64,000 nucleotides of DNA from an uncultured Acetatifactor sp. (GCA_947625255.1 CANQNT010000009.1:1-64000), one strand, 5' to 3'. Positions 36,322 through 46,048 are shown, counted from the first letter of the stretch. Numbers and translations are program-made. The notes: a model not told the origin generated them from the letters alone.

Positions 36322-38292
36322 TTACCATTCGCTCCAGGCATCGGAAAACGCAAACACAAGGTCGTAAGGATTGCTCTTTTCCGTGACAGTGCGCAGCTTT
36401 CCCTCCCGAAGCAGGACGGAATCGCCCGCCCCAGGGATGGAGTCAAAAGTCAGCAGCAGGGTGTTTGCGGATTCCGCAGTCGCTTTCTTGATCCGCAGAT
36501 CCCGACTGGCCAGAAAACAGTCGCTGAGATTATCTCCTTTTCTGACCTCCCGACCGGTTTCGTTATGTATAAACGCGCTTTTTGCCCGGAGGCGCAGGGC
36601 GTTGTCCGAAGCCGGTAAAATGTCAAGCGTAAGCTCTCCGATAAATTTCCGCCGCAGGGCCACGATCTGTTCCCGATATTCCGGGTCGTCTGCTATGAGG
36701 AACTTGCTGCGGATCATTTTGTTCTCCGCAAGAATCCGGTCCAGGGCTTCGATATCCCTTTCCAGATCAATCTCAAGCTCCTTAGGGACGTACACGGCCT
36801 TATGAAATATGTTGTTTTCATCGGACGGCAGCTTCTGGTAGGGGATATGGAACTGTCTGAAGTAGGATTCATCGCCATAGACTGCCTGACCGCCGACAAT
36901 GACCAGACGTGTCTGGGCATCCGTCCCGCGAAACAGCGGAGTCAGGCAGGATTCGGAAGCATTGCGCTGCAGATAGCCGCCCGCATAGTTCAGTTTTGGT
37001 CTGCCAAGAATAAAAAAGTCGGCAAAAGCGCCGGGGCGGATGCATCCGATTTTATCGCTGCCCAGAATCCTGGCAGGGTTTGTCGTCATCATTTTGAATA
37101 CGTCCGACATGATGTGCATGGACGGGTTACGGGATTCCAGGTATTTATAGGCGAATTTTGCCTCATCCCATACATATTTTGAGCCGCTGGGCGACCAGTC
37201 GGAGCCAATGGAAAGAGTGATTTCCCCATCTGTGATATTCTCATAAAAAGCAGGAGTATCATCATATAAAAGCAGGTTGGATACCGGAGACCATATCAGG
37301 CCGATCCCGCTGCTTTTCAAAAAGTCATAATGTTCCTTTCTGGTCAAATCGATGCCGCAGCCGTGTATGATCCCCAAATGCAAATTCTCAGGAAGCTTGT
37401 TTCCTGACTCTGCAAGAAGTTTCTCCATATCGGATTTCAATTGCTCGAATTCTTTGGAGGTGTAAGCATCCATGTCCAGACCATCAGGGCGCAGATTCCC
37501 GCATCTGCCTTCCGCCACATGAACCAGGTAGGCAGTATCATTTTCAGGGGCTTTCCGGAGTCTGGACAAGAAATCCAGATACTTTGCGTCATCCTGCGTC
37601 TGCCAGTCTTTCGTAGATATGTGAGGGGTAACGTTGACCGTTTTTTCTATGGGACCGGGTGTAAAAAAATCTATAATGGAGAGGATCTCGTCGTCCGCTC
37701 CGGCTGAGATTCCCAGATCACTGGCGTTTCCGGTACTGCGGATTAAAAGATGGGACCTGGCATCCTTTGCAAAGCTGTAACAATAGGGCATGGACGGCTG
37801 CTCCCTGGACATGGCGGAGGGTGCCTGCAGTACGGTGGTTCCGCCGGCAACCGCCTGTAGCTCGCTTAAGAACAAAAGGAAATCGCCCATAATATTTTTG
37901 CCGGAAGGAAGCATACGATCCCAGTTCTCGCGGACCTTCTTCTCCAGGGCGGGGATGGCCTCATGATATGCGTGGTGGCGTCTCCATTCAAAGCGATTAT
38001 CCCACGCCGTTTTCTGCGGACGTTTCCAGATGGGAAACATATTGTACTGGTAGTGAGAATGTAAGTCGATGAGGCCCGGATAAATGATATCGTCATCGGG
38101 CAGCCTGACAGAAAGGCTGCACTGGTCACGGACAGGAGCCATCTCCTCTGTGAGCGGCGTGTCATTTGTTTCGATGGCATATATCAAGCCGTCCTTAATA
38201 TATAAGGTACCATAGTCATGCCATATCTGCCCTGCTTTTACGGTAACAAAGTTTCCCGTGATGGAATAAAGCTCTTTATTGGTTTTTTGCAT
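36322..38292 (-). CDS. Metal-dependent amidohydrolase family protein
   Basis: The 656-residue protein has the metal-binding HSHYQ (HxH) near residue 79, VHVAEG, the strand GIIHGCGI, SPVSNLLLY and GSDWSPSG with the catalytic Asp. These fit the cytosine deaminase/atrazine chlorohydrolase (SsnA-like) branch. A C-terminal extension of about 150 residues beyond the usual 450-500 is present and not recognised. Substrate is unknown; typical ones are purines, pyrimidines or other deaminated or dechlorinated rings. GGGGAAGGG precedes the start on the minus strand. It faces the broken winged-helix gene and has no clear operon partner. Confidence 0.8.
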   Translation of the reverse strand: MQKTNKELYSITGNFVTVKAGQIWHDYGTLYIKDGLIYAIETNDTPLTEEMAPVRDQCSLSVRLPDDDIIYPGLIDLHSHYQYNMFPIWKRPQKTAWDNRFEWRRHHAYHEAIPALEKKVRENWDRMLPSGKNIMGDFLLFLSELQAVAGGTTVLQAPSAMSREQPSMPYCYSFAKDARSHLLIRSTGNASDLGISAGADDEILSIIDFFTPGPIEKTVNVTPHISTKDWQTQDDAKYLDFLSRLRKAPENDTAYLVHVAEGRCGNLRPDGLDMDAYTSKEFEQLKSDMEKLLAESGNKLPENLHLGIIHGCGIDLTRKEHYDFLKSSGIGLIWSPVSNLLLYDDTPAFYENITDGEITLSIGSDWSPSGSKYVWDEAKFAYKYLESRNPSMHIMSDVFKMMTTNPARILGSDKIGCIRPGAFADFFILGRPKLNYAGGYLQRNASESCLTPLFRGTDAQTRLVIVGGQAVYGDESYFRQFHIPYQKLPSDENNIFHKAVYVPKELEIDLERDIEALDRILAENKMIRSKFLIADDPEYREQIVALRRKFIGELTLDILPASDNALRLRAKSAFIHNETGREVRKGDNLSDCFLASRDLRIKKATAESANTLLLTFDSIPGAGDSVLLREGKLRTVTEKSNPYDLVFAFSDAWSEW

Positions 38293-38487
38293 ATTTTTCC
38301 CTTCCCCTTTTGGTATCCTATTTTTCTTGTATCATTGTTCGTACATTCTTCTTATCCTATATTTTAACATCAACAGCTTTTTATTGCCATACTTTTTTCT
38401 CAAAAAACTGCATTTGGGGCAATGATAATGGACATTAAAATTTGCAGGGAAAATTCGCAGAGACGTGGATATTCCGGAAACCTGTGA

Positions 38488-38706
38488 GGACAACAGGGAG
38501 CGGGTTTAAGTTTAAATAATCTAATCTATTCCCACATTGAGTATGTCCTGTCCGCCTTGCATGGAAACAAATCCAAGGTGGGTAATATCAAAGCGTATCT
38601 TTTGACGACGCTGTATAATGCGCCGCTGACGATCAATAACTACTATAATGCAGAAGTAAGCCATGATCTCTATGGGCGGGTAGAAAACCCTAAAATTTTT
38701 ATATAG
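38488..38706 (+). pseudogene. C-terminal relic of a DUF6017-type replication initiator
   Basis: The open stretch reads LIYSHIEYVLSALHGNKSKVG followed by NIKAYLLTTLYNAPLTINNYY and ends at TAG 38706. This matches my recollection of the C-terminal DUF6017 segment found on replication initiators of Clostridia conjugative elements and plasmids. There is no start codon with a ribosome site, and a stop lies just upstream, so only the tail remains. It marks an old integrated element beside the Wadjet operon. Confidence 0.6.
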
Positions 38707-39167
38707 GTTACAGGGAAGCAGATAAAAAACCGCATAATTTCCTTTTGCGTGGTATATAATCCCGTTTTCGACACTTAATTATGGCGAAAGAGTCGGAACC
38801 TTGCACCCGGCAGCATCTTCAGGACTTCCTTCTCCAGGGGGATGGCGGTCAGCTGTTCGCCGGTGACCTCGTCCACCATGTCCTCGTCCGGCTGCTCGGA
38901 TTCCAAGTAGAAATTTTCCGCATTGTGATGGGAAACATTAATACGGAACATTTTTACCAGGTACGGTACAGCTGCGCATCCGTACGATAGAGGGGATCGT
39001 ATCGTTATCAGGAAAAAAGGGGGAAGGAAAGGCGCTGCAGACTCTGAACGTGTATTCATAGGACTGTGGGATATGCCTGGGACAGAAGTTTATCAACGAG
39101 AAGACAAATGGAGATACCGACAGCCCAGGAACTGCTGCGCCTCATGGATCTGAGGGATGCAAAAGTG
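38707..39167. other. Relic-like intergenic sequence upstream of the Wadjet leader
   Basis: No confident gene lies here. A minus-strand frame at 38775-39059 reads EDMVDEVTGEQLTAIPLEKEVLKMLPGARFR, which looks protein-like but matches no family I recognise. A small plus-strand ORF at 39108-39245 (MEIPTAQELLRLMDLRDAK, 45 codons) lacks a good ribosome site and runs over the promoter below. Both may be scraps of the same decayed mobile element as the DUF6017 relic. Confidence 0.35.
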
Positions 39168-39197
39168 TTGACAATGCCCGGTCATTTTGTTTATACT
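39168..39197 (+). promoter_or_regulatory. Sigma-A-type promoter upstream of jetA (distal)
   Basis: TTGACA at 39168-39173 and TATACT at 39192-39197 are 18 bases apart, close to consensus. Transcripts from here would carry a leader of about 320 bases before jetA, including the inverted repeat at 39275-39429. Confidence 0.6.
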
Positions 39198-39274
39198 TAT
39201 AAAAAGTTTTATTTATTCCTTATTTTGTCTGGTTTAATAATATGATTAGGGCGTCAAAAGGGCAATCGCCTCTT

Positions 39275-39429
39275 CAAGCTCCTTGAAAACTGAATATATT
39301 GTTGTAACATACAGGACATTTGCCCGCTTTTCTGGTATAATTAAGGTGTTGATATCAGATACGGGGGTAACTGCCATACCGTATCTCTAAACAAATCTGC
39401 AGCAATATATTCGGTTCTCAAGGTTCTTG
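39275..39429. repeat. 32-bp inverted repeat flanking 91 bp in the jetA leader
   Basis: The arms at 39275-39306 and 39398-39429 match at 26 of 32 positions when one is reverse-complemented, and three of the six differences become G-U pairs in RNA. The core GAATATATTG is identical. A smaller stem (GATACGG with CCGTATC) lies between the arms. It could be a regulatory RNA structure or a small non-autonomous element; no target-site duplication was found. Confidence 0.65.
39313..39341 (+). promoter_or_regulatory. Extended -10 promoter inside the inverted repeat (proximal to jetA)
   Basis: TATAAT at 39336-39341 is preceded by TGG, giving an extended -10. AGGACA at 39313-39318, 17 bases upstream, is a partial -35. 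The promoter lies in the loop between the two repeat arms. Confidence 0.5.
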
Positions 39430-39522
39430 CCAATAAGGGAACTTATTAAATCCACCTTTTGATAACAGGAAGCGATTTGCTGAAATAGTTTGAAGGACAA
39501 CAAGTTGCCAGTGAGGGAAACA

Positions 39523-40935
39523 ATGGTTCATTTATTTGATATGGTTCCATCCGGTTTTTTTAACTGTTTGGCCAGCGGGAGCAATAATCAGATCTATGCG
39601 GACTGTCTTCAGGTGATCTATGAACAGTATGACCGGGAGATCAGCTATCGGATTTCACGGAGCAGGATTCGCGACGCGATCGCGGCGTACCTGCTGGAAA
39701 ACCATATTGATTTTATAGAGCAGGATCCGGAGCAGAAGGAGAGCAAAAATTACAATGACATGGCGAATGGAATCATCCGCAGATTCTGTTCCAAGGAAAT
39801 CGGCTGGCTGGAAGAGGACAATGACGACGCCACCTATGAAAAAAACATCATTATGACGGAACAGGGGATCTTGCTGACGGAGTTCCTGCAAAGGCTGATC
39901 AAACCGGAACGGGAGGAATTCTCCAGTTATGTTTACAATATTTATAATATTCTGCAAAATCCGGATCAGTGGAAACAGGATCCCTATGTGGACGGTCTGA
40001 AAAATATCTATCGGAACGCCAGATTATTGTCAAAAGCGTTAAAGCGGCTGGCGACCTTTATCAAAAAAATCATTGAAAGAATGGTAAAGGAAGAAAGTAT
40101 GGAAAGCCTGACGGAAAATTTGCTGGAGTATTGTGACGGCAGCTTTATACGGGAATATGCGAGACTGACAAAGCAGCAGAACATTCATATTTACCGATCT
40201 TTCATCCGGATGAAGCTGGATGAAATCGGGAATGACTCGGAACAAAGCGAGTTATTGGCAATCGGCTGTGCGCTGGAAGAGGATCTGGAGGAAGCTGCGG
40301 CCAGGGAATTTGTGATGGATATGATACAGACGACGAAGCGCTTCCTGGTGGAGGACTACGACCGGATCATGAGAGACATAAAACATAAGATAAACATTTA
40401 TCTGCAAATGGCCGTTGGACGGGCGAGATTCTTAAAAAATCGCGAGGCGGATATGAGGGGAAGTGTAGAACAGACCCTGCGTTATCTTGTGGAGGAGCTG
40501 GAGACGATCGGCTGGAAAGAAGATCTGCCGGCCGGGATGCAGGGGTTGTTTGCCCTGGAGCGAAATGAATTTATCGATGAAGGCTCCGTCCGGTATCCGA
40601 GGAATCCCCAGCCAATCGACAGGGAAACTTCCGTTGAACTGGAAGAAATGACGCAGGAAGATATCGACCGGGCAAGAGAGGAGCAGGAGCGGGAAGCGTA
40701 TAATCCTTATGCAAAGGATAAGATGAAGGAATATCTGGAAACGGTGATGGCCGGACACGGGATGATCGCCTGTGAAGACCTGCCCCTGCAGAGTAAACGG
40801 GATTTGCTTTGCGCCCTGTCGGCCGTCGCTTACAGCGATGAGAATGGTTATGCGGTGCGGCTTTTGGATGGGTACCTGGAGACCAATCAAATGCTTCTGC
40901 GAAGATTTGACATCAGAAAGGAGGACAAGCCTTGA
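39523..40935 (+). CDS. jetA: Wadjet defence protein JetA
   Basis: The 470-residue protein matches JetA of the Wadjet system in size, position and general alpha-helical character (MVHLFDMVPSGFFNCLASG at the start; winged-helix-like N-terminal half). JetA is the kleisin-like partner that, with JetB and JetC, forms an SMC-type motor extruding plasmid DNA. The ATG at 39523 is chosen because TGAGGG lies about 8 bases upstream; the TTG at 39490 has no ribosome site. Its TGA overlaps the jetB start by 4 bp. All four jet genes follow in order and are intact. Confidence 0.88.
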   Translation: MVHLFDMVPSGFFNCLASGSNNQIYADCLQVIYEQYDREISYRISRSRIRDAIAAYLLENHIDFIEQDPEQKESKNYNDMANGIIRRFCSKEIGWLEEDNDDATYEKNIIMTEQGILLTEFLQRLIKPEREEFSSYVYNIYNILQNPDQWKQDPYVDGLKNIYRNARLLSKALKRLATFIKKIIERMVKEESMESLTENLLEYCDGSFIREYARLTKQQNIHIYRSFIRMKLDEIGNDSEQSELLAIGCALEEDLEEAAAREFVMDMIQTTKRFLVEDYDRIMRDIKHKINIYLQMAVGRARFLKNREADMRGSVEQTLRYLVEELETIGWKEDLPAGMQGLFALERNEFIDEGSVRYPRNPQPIDRETSVELEEMTQEDIDRAREEQEREAYNPYAKDKMKEYLETVMAGHGMIACEDLPLQSKRDLLCALSAVAYSDENGYAVRLLDGYLETNQMLLRRFDIRKEDKP

Positions 40936-41597
40936 ACCTGGAAGACTATTGGAACGAGTTTACCTCCGCTGAAAAGGATTTGTTCCAAAGATCCTGCAGG
41001 CGTCTGCTGAAAATGACGTTCATTGTGCGGGATAAGGATGAAGAAAACAAGAAAGCCTATTATTTTATTTCCAAAAGACCGGAACCCTTTTCGGTTTATT
41101 TTGGATATATTGGATTTGATATTATGGTGGATCGGGATAATGGGGTCATTATGCTGCGCAACTGCGCCGACATGGGAGAAAAGGGCAAAATACAGTCCAA
41201 CCGCAGAACCTTGAAGAAGTTAGAGAGTATCGTGCTGTGCTGTCTTTGGACGCTGTATGCCGACCGGGTACGTGCCGGGAATTTGTCCCCTTCCTTTTTG
41301 GTCTCCATCGTGGATTTAAACTTTGAACTGGAAAAATACGGCGTCAAGGAGCTGATCGATAATAAGAAGCTGATAACGGATATTCTGACCCTTTTTTCCG
41401 GGTTTAATCTTTTAGAAGTAAAGGGGAAGGTGGGTGAGGCGGACTGTCTGATTCGTTTGTATCCATCCCTTCAATTTGCGCTGGAAAGTGAAGAATTCAT
41501 AAGATTTGCAGAAATTACACAAAAGAGAATGCTTGAGCAGGATGGAGAGGTGGAATCGGAGGAGGAAAAGGATGACGAAAAGGATGACGACGAATAG
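40932..41597 (+). CDS. jetB: Wadjet defence protein JetB (DUF4194)
   Basis: The 221-residue protein fits the KITE-like JetB subunit (DUF4194), with two winged-helix-like halves and a very acidic C-terminus (EEEKDDEKDDDE). It begins with TTG at 40932, 8 bases after AAAGGAGG, overlapping the jetA stop. JetB dimers join JetA and the JetC heads in the motor complex. The last 26 bp overlap the start of jetC, so the operon is tightly coupled. Confidence 0.88.
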   Translation: MNLEDYWNEFTSAEKDLFQRSCRRLLKMTFIVRDKDEENKKAYYFISKRPEPFSVYFGYIGFDIMVDRDNGVIMLRNCADMGEKGKIQSNRRTLKKLESIVLCCLWTLYADRVRAGNLSPSFLVSIVDLNFELEKYGVKELIDNKKLITDILTLFSGFNLLEVKGKVGEADCLIRLYPSLQFALESEEFIRFAEITQKRMLEQDGEVESEEEKDDEKDDDE

Positions 41598-44500
41598 AAA
41601 AACCGCTACCAAATTATTGCTGGTGCAGTGGGCGAGATTTCAAAGGATTTGCGTCAATCTGGAAGGTTCCACCCTGATCACCGGGGTAAACGGAAGCGGG
41701 AAGTCCACGATCCTTGACGCGATGACCTATCTGCTTACGGGAAATACCCAATTTAATAAAGCGGCGAAGGACCGTGACCGGACGGTGCTGGCCTATGTGA
41801 GAGGGGATACCAGAAGCAACGGCCCCGCCAGATATTTGAGATCCGGAGAAGTGGTCAGTTACGTGGCGATGGAATTTTGGTCCCCGGTGGACAATGCGTT
41901 TCTTGTGGCGGGGGTCTGTGTGGAGTCGGCAAATGAAACCACCCATAAAAGCAGCTGGTTCATTTGCAGGGACGCCAGAATGGATCAAATCAATTTTACC
42001 CGCACAGAAGGGAAAATGCTCCGGATTACTCCCCGCAATGAACTGGCGGTGAAGGGGCAGGTGATGAGATCCGCCGAATTTCTGGGAAAGGACAGAGGGG
42101 TCGAACAGGTGCTGCGCGCGCTGGGGTTACGGTGCGACGTGGCGAAATATCGGTCGAAGCTTGTGAAAATGATGGCCTTTAATCCGGAGAACAATATCGA
42201 CCAGTTTATTCAGGCGTGTGTTTTGGAACAGGGAGAAGTGGAATCCCTGAAGGAGCTGCGGGAGCAGAGACAACGGTTTGAACAATTGAAGGGCGTTTAT
42301 GAGAATCTCAAAGCCAGTAAGGGAAAGCTTAAGGAAGTAGAGCAAAGAATTGAAGAATATGAGAACAAGCAGAGGAATTATCATGTCCGGAATTTAATGC
42401 TCTCTTATCAGGATGTGCGGGAGCAGGAGGCGCAGGAAGAGGAATGTCGGCTCTCTATGAAAGCTTTTGAACAGAAACTGCTGGAATTAAAGGGGCGGAA
42501 GGAGGAACTGGACAAGCGGTGCAAGGATGCGGAGGAACGTTATCGGATCGCGATGAATAATGACGTGTTCCAGGGAATGCAGGAAACCTTGAATGAACTT
42601 AAGCGCCAAAAGGAGAAGCTGGAAGAAAAACGAAAGGAAACTGAAAAGGAACTGGCGAAGCTGAAGCGGCTGCAGATGGGGATCGCGGACGTGCTGAAAT
42701 GGCTGGAGGATTATCTGGCAGTTTCAGAGCAGGACAGGAAATATTTATGCAGTCTTGCGGAAATGGAATTTCCGACAGAGCAAAAAATACATGCCTTTGT
42801 GCGGTTCGCGGATACGGTTCTAAGACAAAAGGATGCTTTTCATGAGGAAAAAGTACATTTGGGGGATCAAATCCAGGAATTGAACCGACAAATCCTGGAT
42901 TTGGAACAGAAAATCAAGCGGCTGCAGGCCAACATAATGGTCTTTCCCAAGGAAATTGAGGATGCCAAAAGAATCATTCAGACGGAACTGGAGACAGAGG
43001 GAATCCGCACGGAGGTAAAGATATTTGCGGAGCTCGTTCAGGAAATCCGCAATCCCGAATGGCGTGCCGCAATTGAAACTTTTCTGGGAAGAAAACGGTT
43101 CTACCTCATTGTAGATGGAAAGTATTGCCATAAGGCCTTGGAAATTTTACAGAGGAAAAAGCTGCATGGGGCAAACGTGGTGATCTCCGATAAGCTGCCG
43201 GATACAAGCGAAGAACCTGGTTCAGCGGCGGAAATTTTAACGATTCCCAATATTTACGCCAGAAGGTACGCGAATTACCTGTTAAACGGAATTTATTTAT
43301 GTGATTCTCTGGAGGAGCTGCATGATCATCCGAAGGGCGGCTTGATGCGAAACGGAATGCTGGCAAAAAGCTATGCGGTTTCTTATATGGATGTCCAAAA
43401 GACGGAATTCTGTCTTGGACAGGATGCGGTCAAATATCAGCTTCAAAGGGCGGTCGAAGAAAAGCGGGAAAAAACAGAAAGGCTGAAAACTCTGCAAAAA
43501 CAGCAGGTTCAGGCAGATGGGCAATTAAAGGCGTTGGATGCCATTGATTGGAAAGCGGAGCATTATGATTTTGGAGCGGCCGCGGCGTTTCAGGATATCG
43601 AAGAACAGGAAAAGAGCATTGCCGGGGATATGGACAAGATCAGCAGAAATCCGGATTTTATGGCGGTATTGCAGGAGCAGGAAAAAGCGGGTACGGAACT
43701 TGAAAGGTTAAAAGCTGCGAGGGATATGACGGTAGGAGATATCCGGGCCTGCGAAAAGGATCAGGAGACAGGACGGACCAGATTGAAGGAACTGGCAGGC
43801 AAAATATACCGGTTGAAACAGGAGTATTCCGAAAAGCGTCTGAAGCATCTGGAACTGGAAAAGCAAATGTTGGAGGAATATGAGAAGTTGAGAGCCCGGA
43901 AGGACGGCTGGCAGGTCATTACCTTGAAAACAGTCACTAACATAAAAGCGGAGGTGGAAGTCTGCGTCCGTCAGATGGAGAACGTGCAGCTGGAATATTG
44001 TAAACTGGCGGAAATCGATATTCAGAAAAGGGGCGTGTCCTACATCCCGTTTTACAGGAGCGAGTACCGCAATATTGCCAATATAAAAATTGAAGAGGCC
44101 AGGCAGCGTCTGGACGAACAATCCGTAAAGCTGGAAAGCGCCTTCATGAACGATTTCGTAGCGGAGATCAATGAAGCGATCCGTAATGCCCGGGAAGAGA
44201 TCGCCGCGATTAACAAAGAACTCAAACAGCTTCCCTTTGGCAGGGATACTTATAAATTTGTCATGAAAGAGAAGCCGGAACGGGATATCTTTTTCCGGAT
44301 CTGCAGGCGGCTGGAAAATTATATGGGTATGCCGGAAGTCTACATGAATTCGGCGAGGGAAGATGAGGAGATGGAAAGGGATATCCAGGAATTTATGGGC
44401 GTCATCCTGGACGAGGAGGACGAATCGGAATATACGGATTACCGTAAATATTTTGTATATGATATGGAAATCGTAAGTAGGCAGGGGGAGACGGAGATCG

Positions 44501-44832
44501 TTTCCGACCTGTCCAAGAAGCAGGGATCGGCGAGCAACGGGGAAAAACAGACGCCCTACTTCATCATTCTGGCCGCCAGTCTGCTCCAATGTTATCCTCG
44601 CCAGACCTGCTGCGCCCGACTGGCCTTTATTGATGAAGCCTTTTCCGCGCTGTCCAGAGAGCGGATCGAACAAATGGTAAAATATCTGAGCGATAATCAT
44701 TTTCAGGTTTTCTACGCCGCGCCGCCGGAGAAGATCGGCAGTATCGGATCCCATATTGAATCCACTGTGAGCCTGGTCATGACGGGAAGATATACAAACG
44801 CCATAGAAGGGTTGGTAAGGGATGGTATATGA
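41572..44832 (+). CDS. jetC: Wadjet defence ATPase JetC (SMC-like)
   Basis: The 1086-residue protein is the SMC-like ATPase of Wadjet. Walker A GVNGSGKST is near residue 37, followed by a long coiled coil (about 230-400 and 600-900) broken by a hinge-like region around 470-600. The signature-type SNGEKQ is near 986 and Walker B FIDEAFSAL near 1018. The ATG at 41572 has GGAGGAGG upstream and lies inside the end of jetB; the longer ORF in the track is not needed. ATP hydrolysis powers loop extrusion that lets the complex sense small circular DNA. It overlaps jetD by 11 bp. Confidence 0.93.
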   Translation: MTKRMTTNRKTATKLLLVQWARFQRICVNLEGSTLITGVNGSGKSTILDAMTYLLTGNTQFNKAAKDRDRTVLAYVRGDTRSNGPARYLRSGEVVSYVAMEFWSPVDNAFLVAGVCVESANETTHKSSWFICRDARMDQINFTRTEGKMLRITPRNELAVKGQVMRSAEFLGKDRGVEQVLRALGLRCDVAKYRSKLVKMMAFNPENNIDQFIQACVLEQGEVESLKELREQRQRFEQLKGVYENLKASKGKLKEVEQRIEEYENKQRNYHVRNLMLSYQDVREQEAQEEECRLSMKAFEQKLLELKGRKEELDKRCKDAEERYRIAMNNDVFQGMQETLNELKRQKEKLEEKRKETEKELAKLKRLQMGIADVLKWLEDYLAVSEQDRKYLCSLAEMEFPTEQKIHAFVRFADTVLRQKDAFHEEKVHLGDQIQELNRQILDLEQKIKRLQANIMVFPKEIEDAKRIIQTELETEGIRTEVKIFAELVQEIRNPEWRAAIETFLGRKRFYLIVDGKYCHKALEILQRKKLHGANVVISDKLPDTSEEPGSAAEILTIPNIYARRYANYLLNGIYLCDSLEELHDHPKGGLMRNGMLAKSYAVSYMDVQKTEFCLGQDAVKYQLQRAVEEKREKTERLKTLQKQQVQADGQLKALDAIDWKAEHYDFGAAAAFQDIEEQEKSIAGDMDKISRNPDFMAVLQEQEKAGTELERLKAARDMTVGDIRACEKDQETGRTRLKELAGKIYRLKQEYSEKRLKHLELEKQMLEEYEKLRARKDGWQVITLKTVTNIKAEVEVCVRQMENVQLEYCKLAEIDIQKRGVSYIPFYRSEYRNIANIKIEEARQRLDEQSVKLESAFMNDFVAEINEAIRNAREEIAAINKELKQLPFGRDTYKFVMKEKPERDIFFRICRRLENYMGMPEVYMNSAREDEEMERDIQEFMGVILDEEDESEYTDYRKYFVYDMEIVSRQGETEIVSDLSKKQGSASNGEKQTPYFIILAASLLQCYPRQTCCARLAFIDEAFSALSRERIEQMVKYLSDNHFQVFYAAPPEKIGSIGSHIESTVSLVMTGRYTNAIEGLVRDGI

Positions 44833-46048
44833 AATGTTGGGCGAATGGCAGAAGAATGCGTTAGGACAGCTGCTGGATCAGTATGAGAACAGTAAAACCT
44901 ATCAGAGGACAAATAAGGTCGTGCAGACTTTTTCTGTCGTGCCATCCAGGGTATTCCCGGAGTATGACTCTGATTTCACCAGCATAGATGTTATTCATGA
45001 TTTTGAACAGCAAATGGGAGAACTGGAACAGGAGGGACTTTTGACGATAAAACGTCAAAACCAGGTGATGGAAAAGCTCGTCGCCAATCCGGGAAAGTGG
45101 GCGTGTTATTATGAGGTTTTAGGCAGAAAAGGAAAGAATCAGCTTGCACGGGAGCAAATAGAACTGTATCAGGAATATCTGGGGATCCATGCCATGTTGG
45201 ACTGTTTTTGCAAAAAGCAGATTGGAAGGCTGGAAGAAGGCAAAAAAGCGGAATTCCCCATCGAAGAAGCCCGAGGGATATTAAAGCTGTGGAAATTCCT
45301 TTTGGAGAATCAGGAAGAAATACTGGAACGGGAATTATCCATAGCGGTTTTGGGAGACAGTAAAACCTGGGAAAAGCATTATCGTGCCAAAGTATGCCGC
45401 TTATTAAAGAACTATGGGGATTTTGAGGAATTGCTCCAGGGGGTGGATGATGAAAAGGAGGTATCACGGATCCTTTTAGAAGAATGCCAGGTGGTTCCCA
45501 ACCCCTCCTATGTTTATTTGAAGGGCGATGCGGAGCTTATGCTTGCGGATGGCCAAAAGCTTCGAATTGGTTTGGATCTTCCGGTGGCCTTTACGGAAAA
45601 GACATTAAAGGGCATAAAAAAGATAACCATTTTGGCTTCCAGGGTTATGACCGTGGAGAATTTAACATCCTTTAACAGATTGGAGGAAAGTGATTTCTTT
45701 TACATTTTTTTGAGCGGATATCACAACCGATTGAAACAAATGCTGCTGTCCAAGATCTATGAAGAGAACAAAAGGATGGAATGGTTTCATTTTGGGGATA
45801 TCGATCCGGATGGATTTTATATTATCGAGCATTTAAGGAAAGGAACAGGGATCCCTTTTCAGCCCCTGTACATGGGAATCTCCATTTTAAGAAAATATGA
45901 CTCTTACACGAAACCCCTGAGTGAAAACGATGTCCGAAAGGCAAAGGCGCTGTTACAGCAGGGAAAGTATACCGAAGTCATGGAATATATGCTGCGGGAA
46001 AAGAAAAAGTTAGAGCAGGAAATTGTCAGCTGGCTGGAAAAGGGTTAG
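44822..46048 (+). CDS. jetD: Wadjet defence nuclease JetD (DUF3322/DUF2220, Toprim)
   Basis: The 408-residue protein has an N-terminal DUF3322-like half and a C-terminal DUF2220/Toprim half. The Toprim DxD motif is seen in WFHFGDIDPDGFYIIEHL near residue 324. JetD is the topoisomerase-VI-like nuclease that cuts the circular plasmid after loop extrusion. It overlaps jetC by 11 bp and ends the four-gene operon. All motifs needed for activity that can be judged by eye are present, so the system is likely functional. Confidence 0.9.
   Translation: MVYEMLGEWQKNALGQLLDQYENSKTYQRTNKVVQTFSVVPSRVFPEYDSDFTSIDVIHDFEQQMGELEQEGLLTIKRQNQVMEKLVANPGKWACYYEVLGRKGKNQLAREQIELYQEYLGIHAMLDCFCKKQIGRLEEGKKAEFPIEEARGILKLWKFLLENQEEILERELSIAVLGDSKTWEKHYRAKVCRLLKNYGDFEELLQGVDDEKEVSRILLEECQVVPNPSYVYLKGDAELMLADGQKLRIGLDLPVAFTEKTLKGIKKITILASRVMTVENLTSFNRLEESDFFYIFLSGYHNRLKQMLLSKIYEENKRMEWFHFGDIDPDGFYIIEHLRKGTGIPFQPLYMGISILRKYDSYTKPLSENDVRKAKALLQQGKYTEVMEYMLREKKKLEQEIVSWLEKG

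Noticed and set aside
39270-39300. Resemblance of CTTGAAAACTGAATA to rRNA spacer sequence
   Set aside because: This string is common next to Firmicutes rRNA genes, but no rRNA or tRNA sequence is found here; chance or a fossil is more likely.
43708-44754. Minus-strand ORF of 348 codons
   Set aside because: Antisense to jetC, whose motifs are complete; no independent support.
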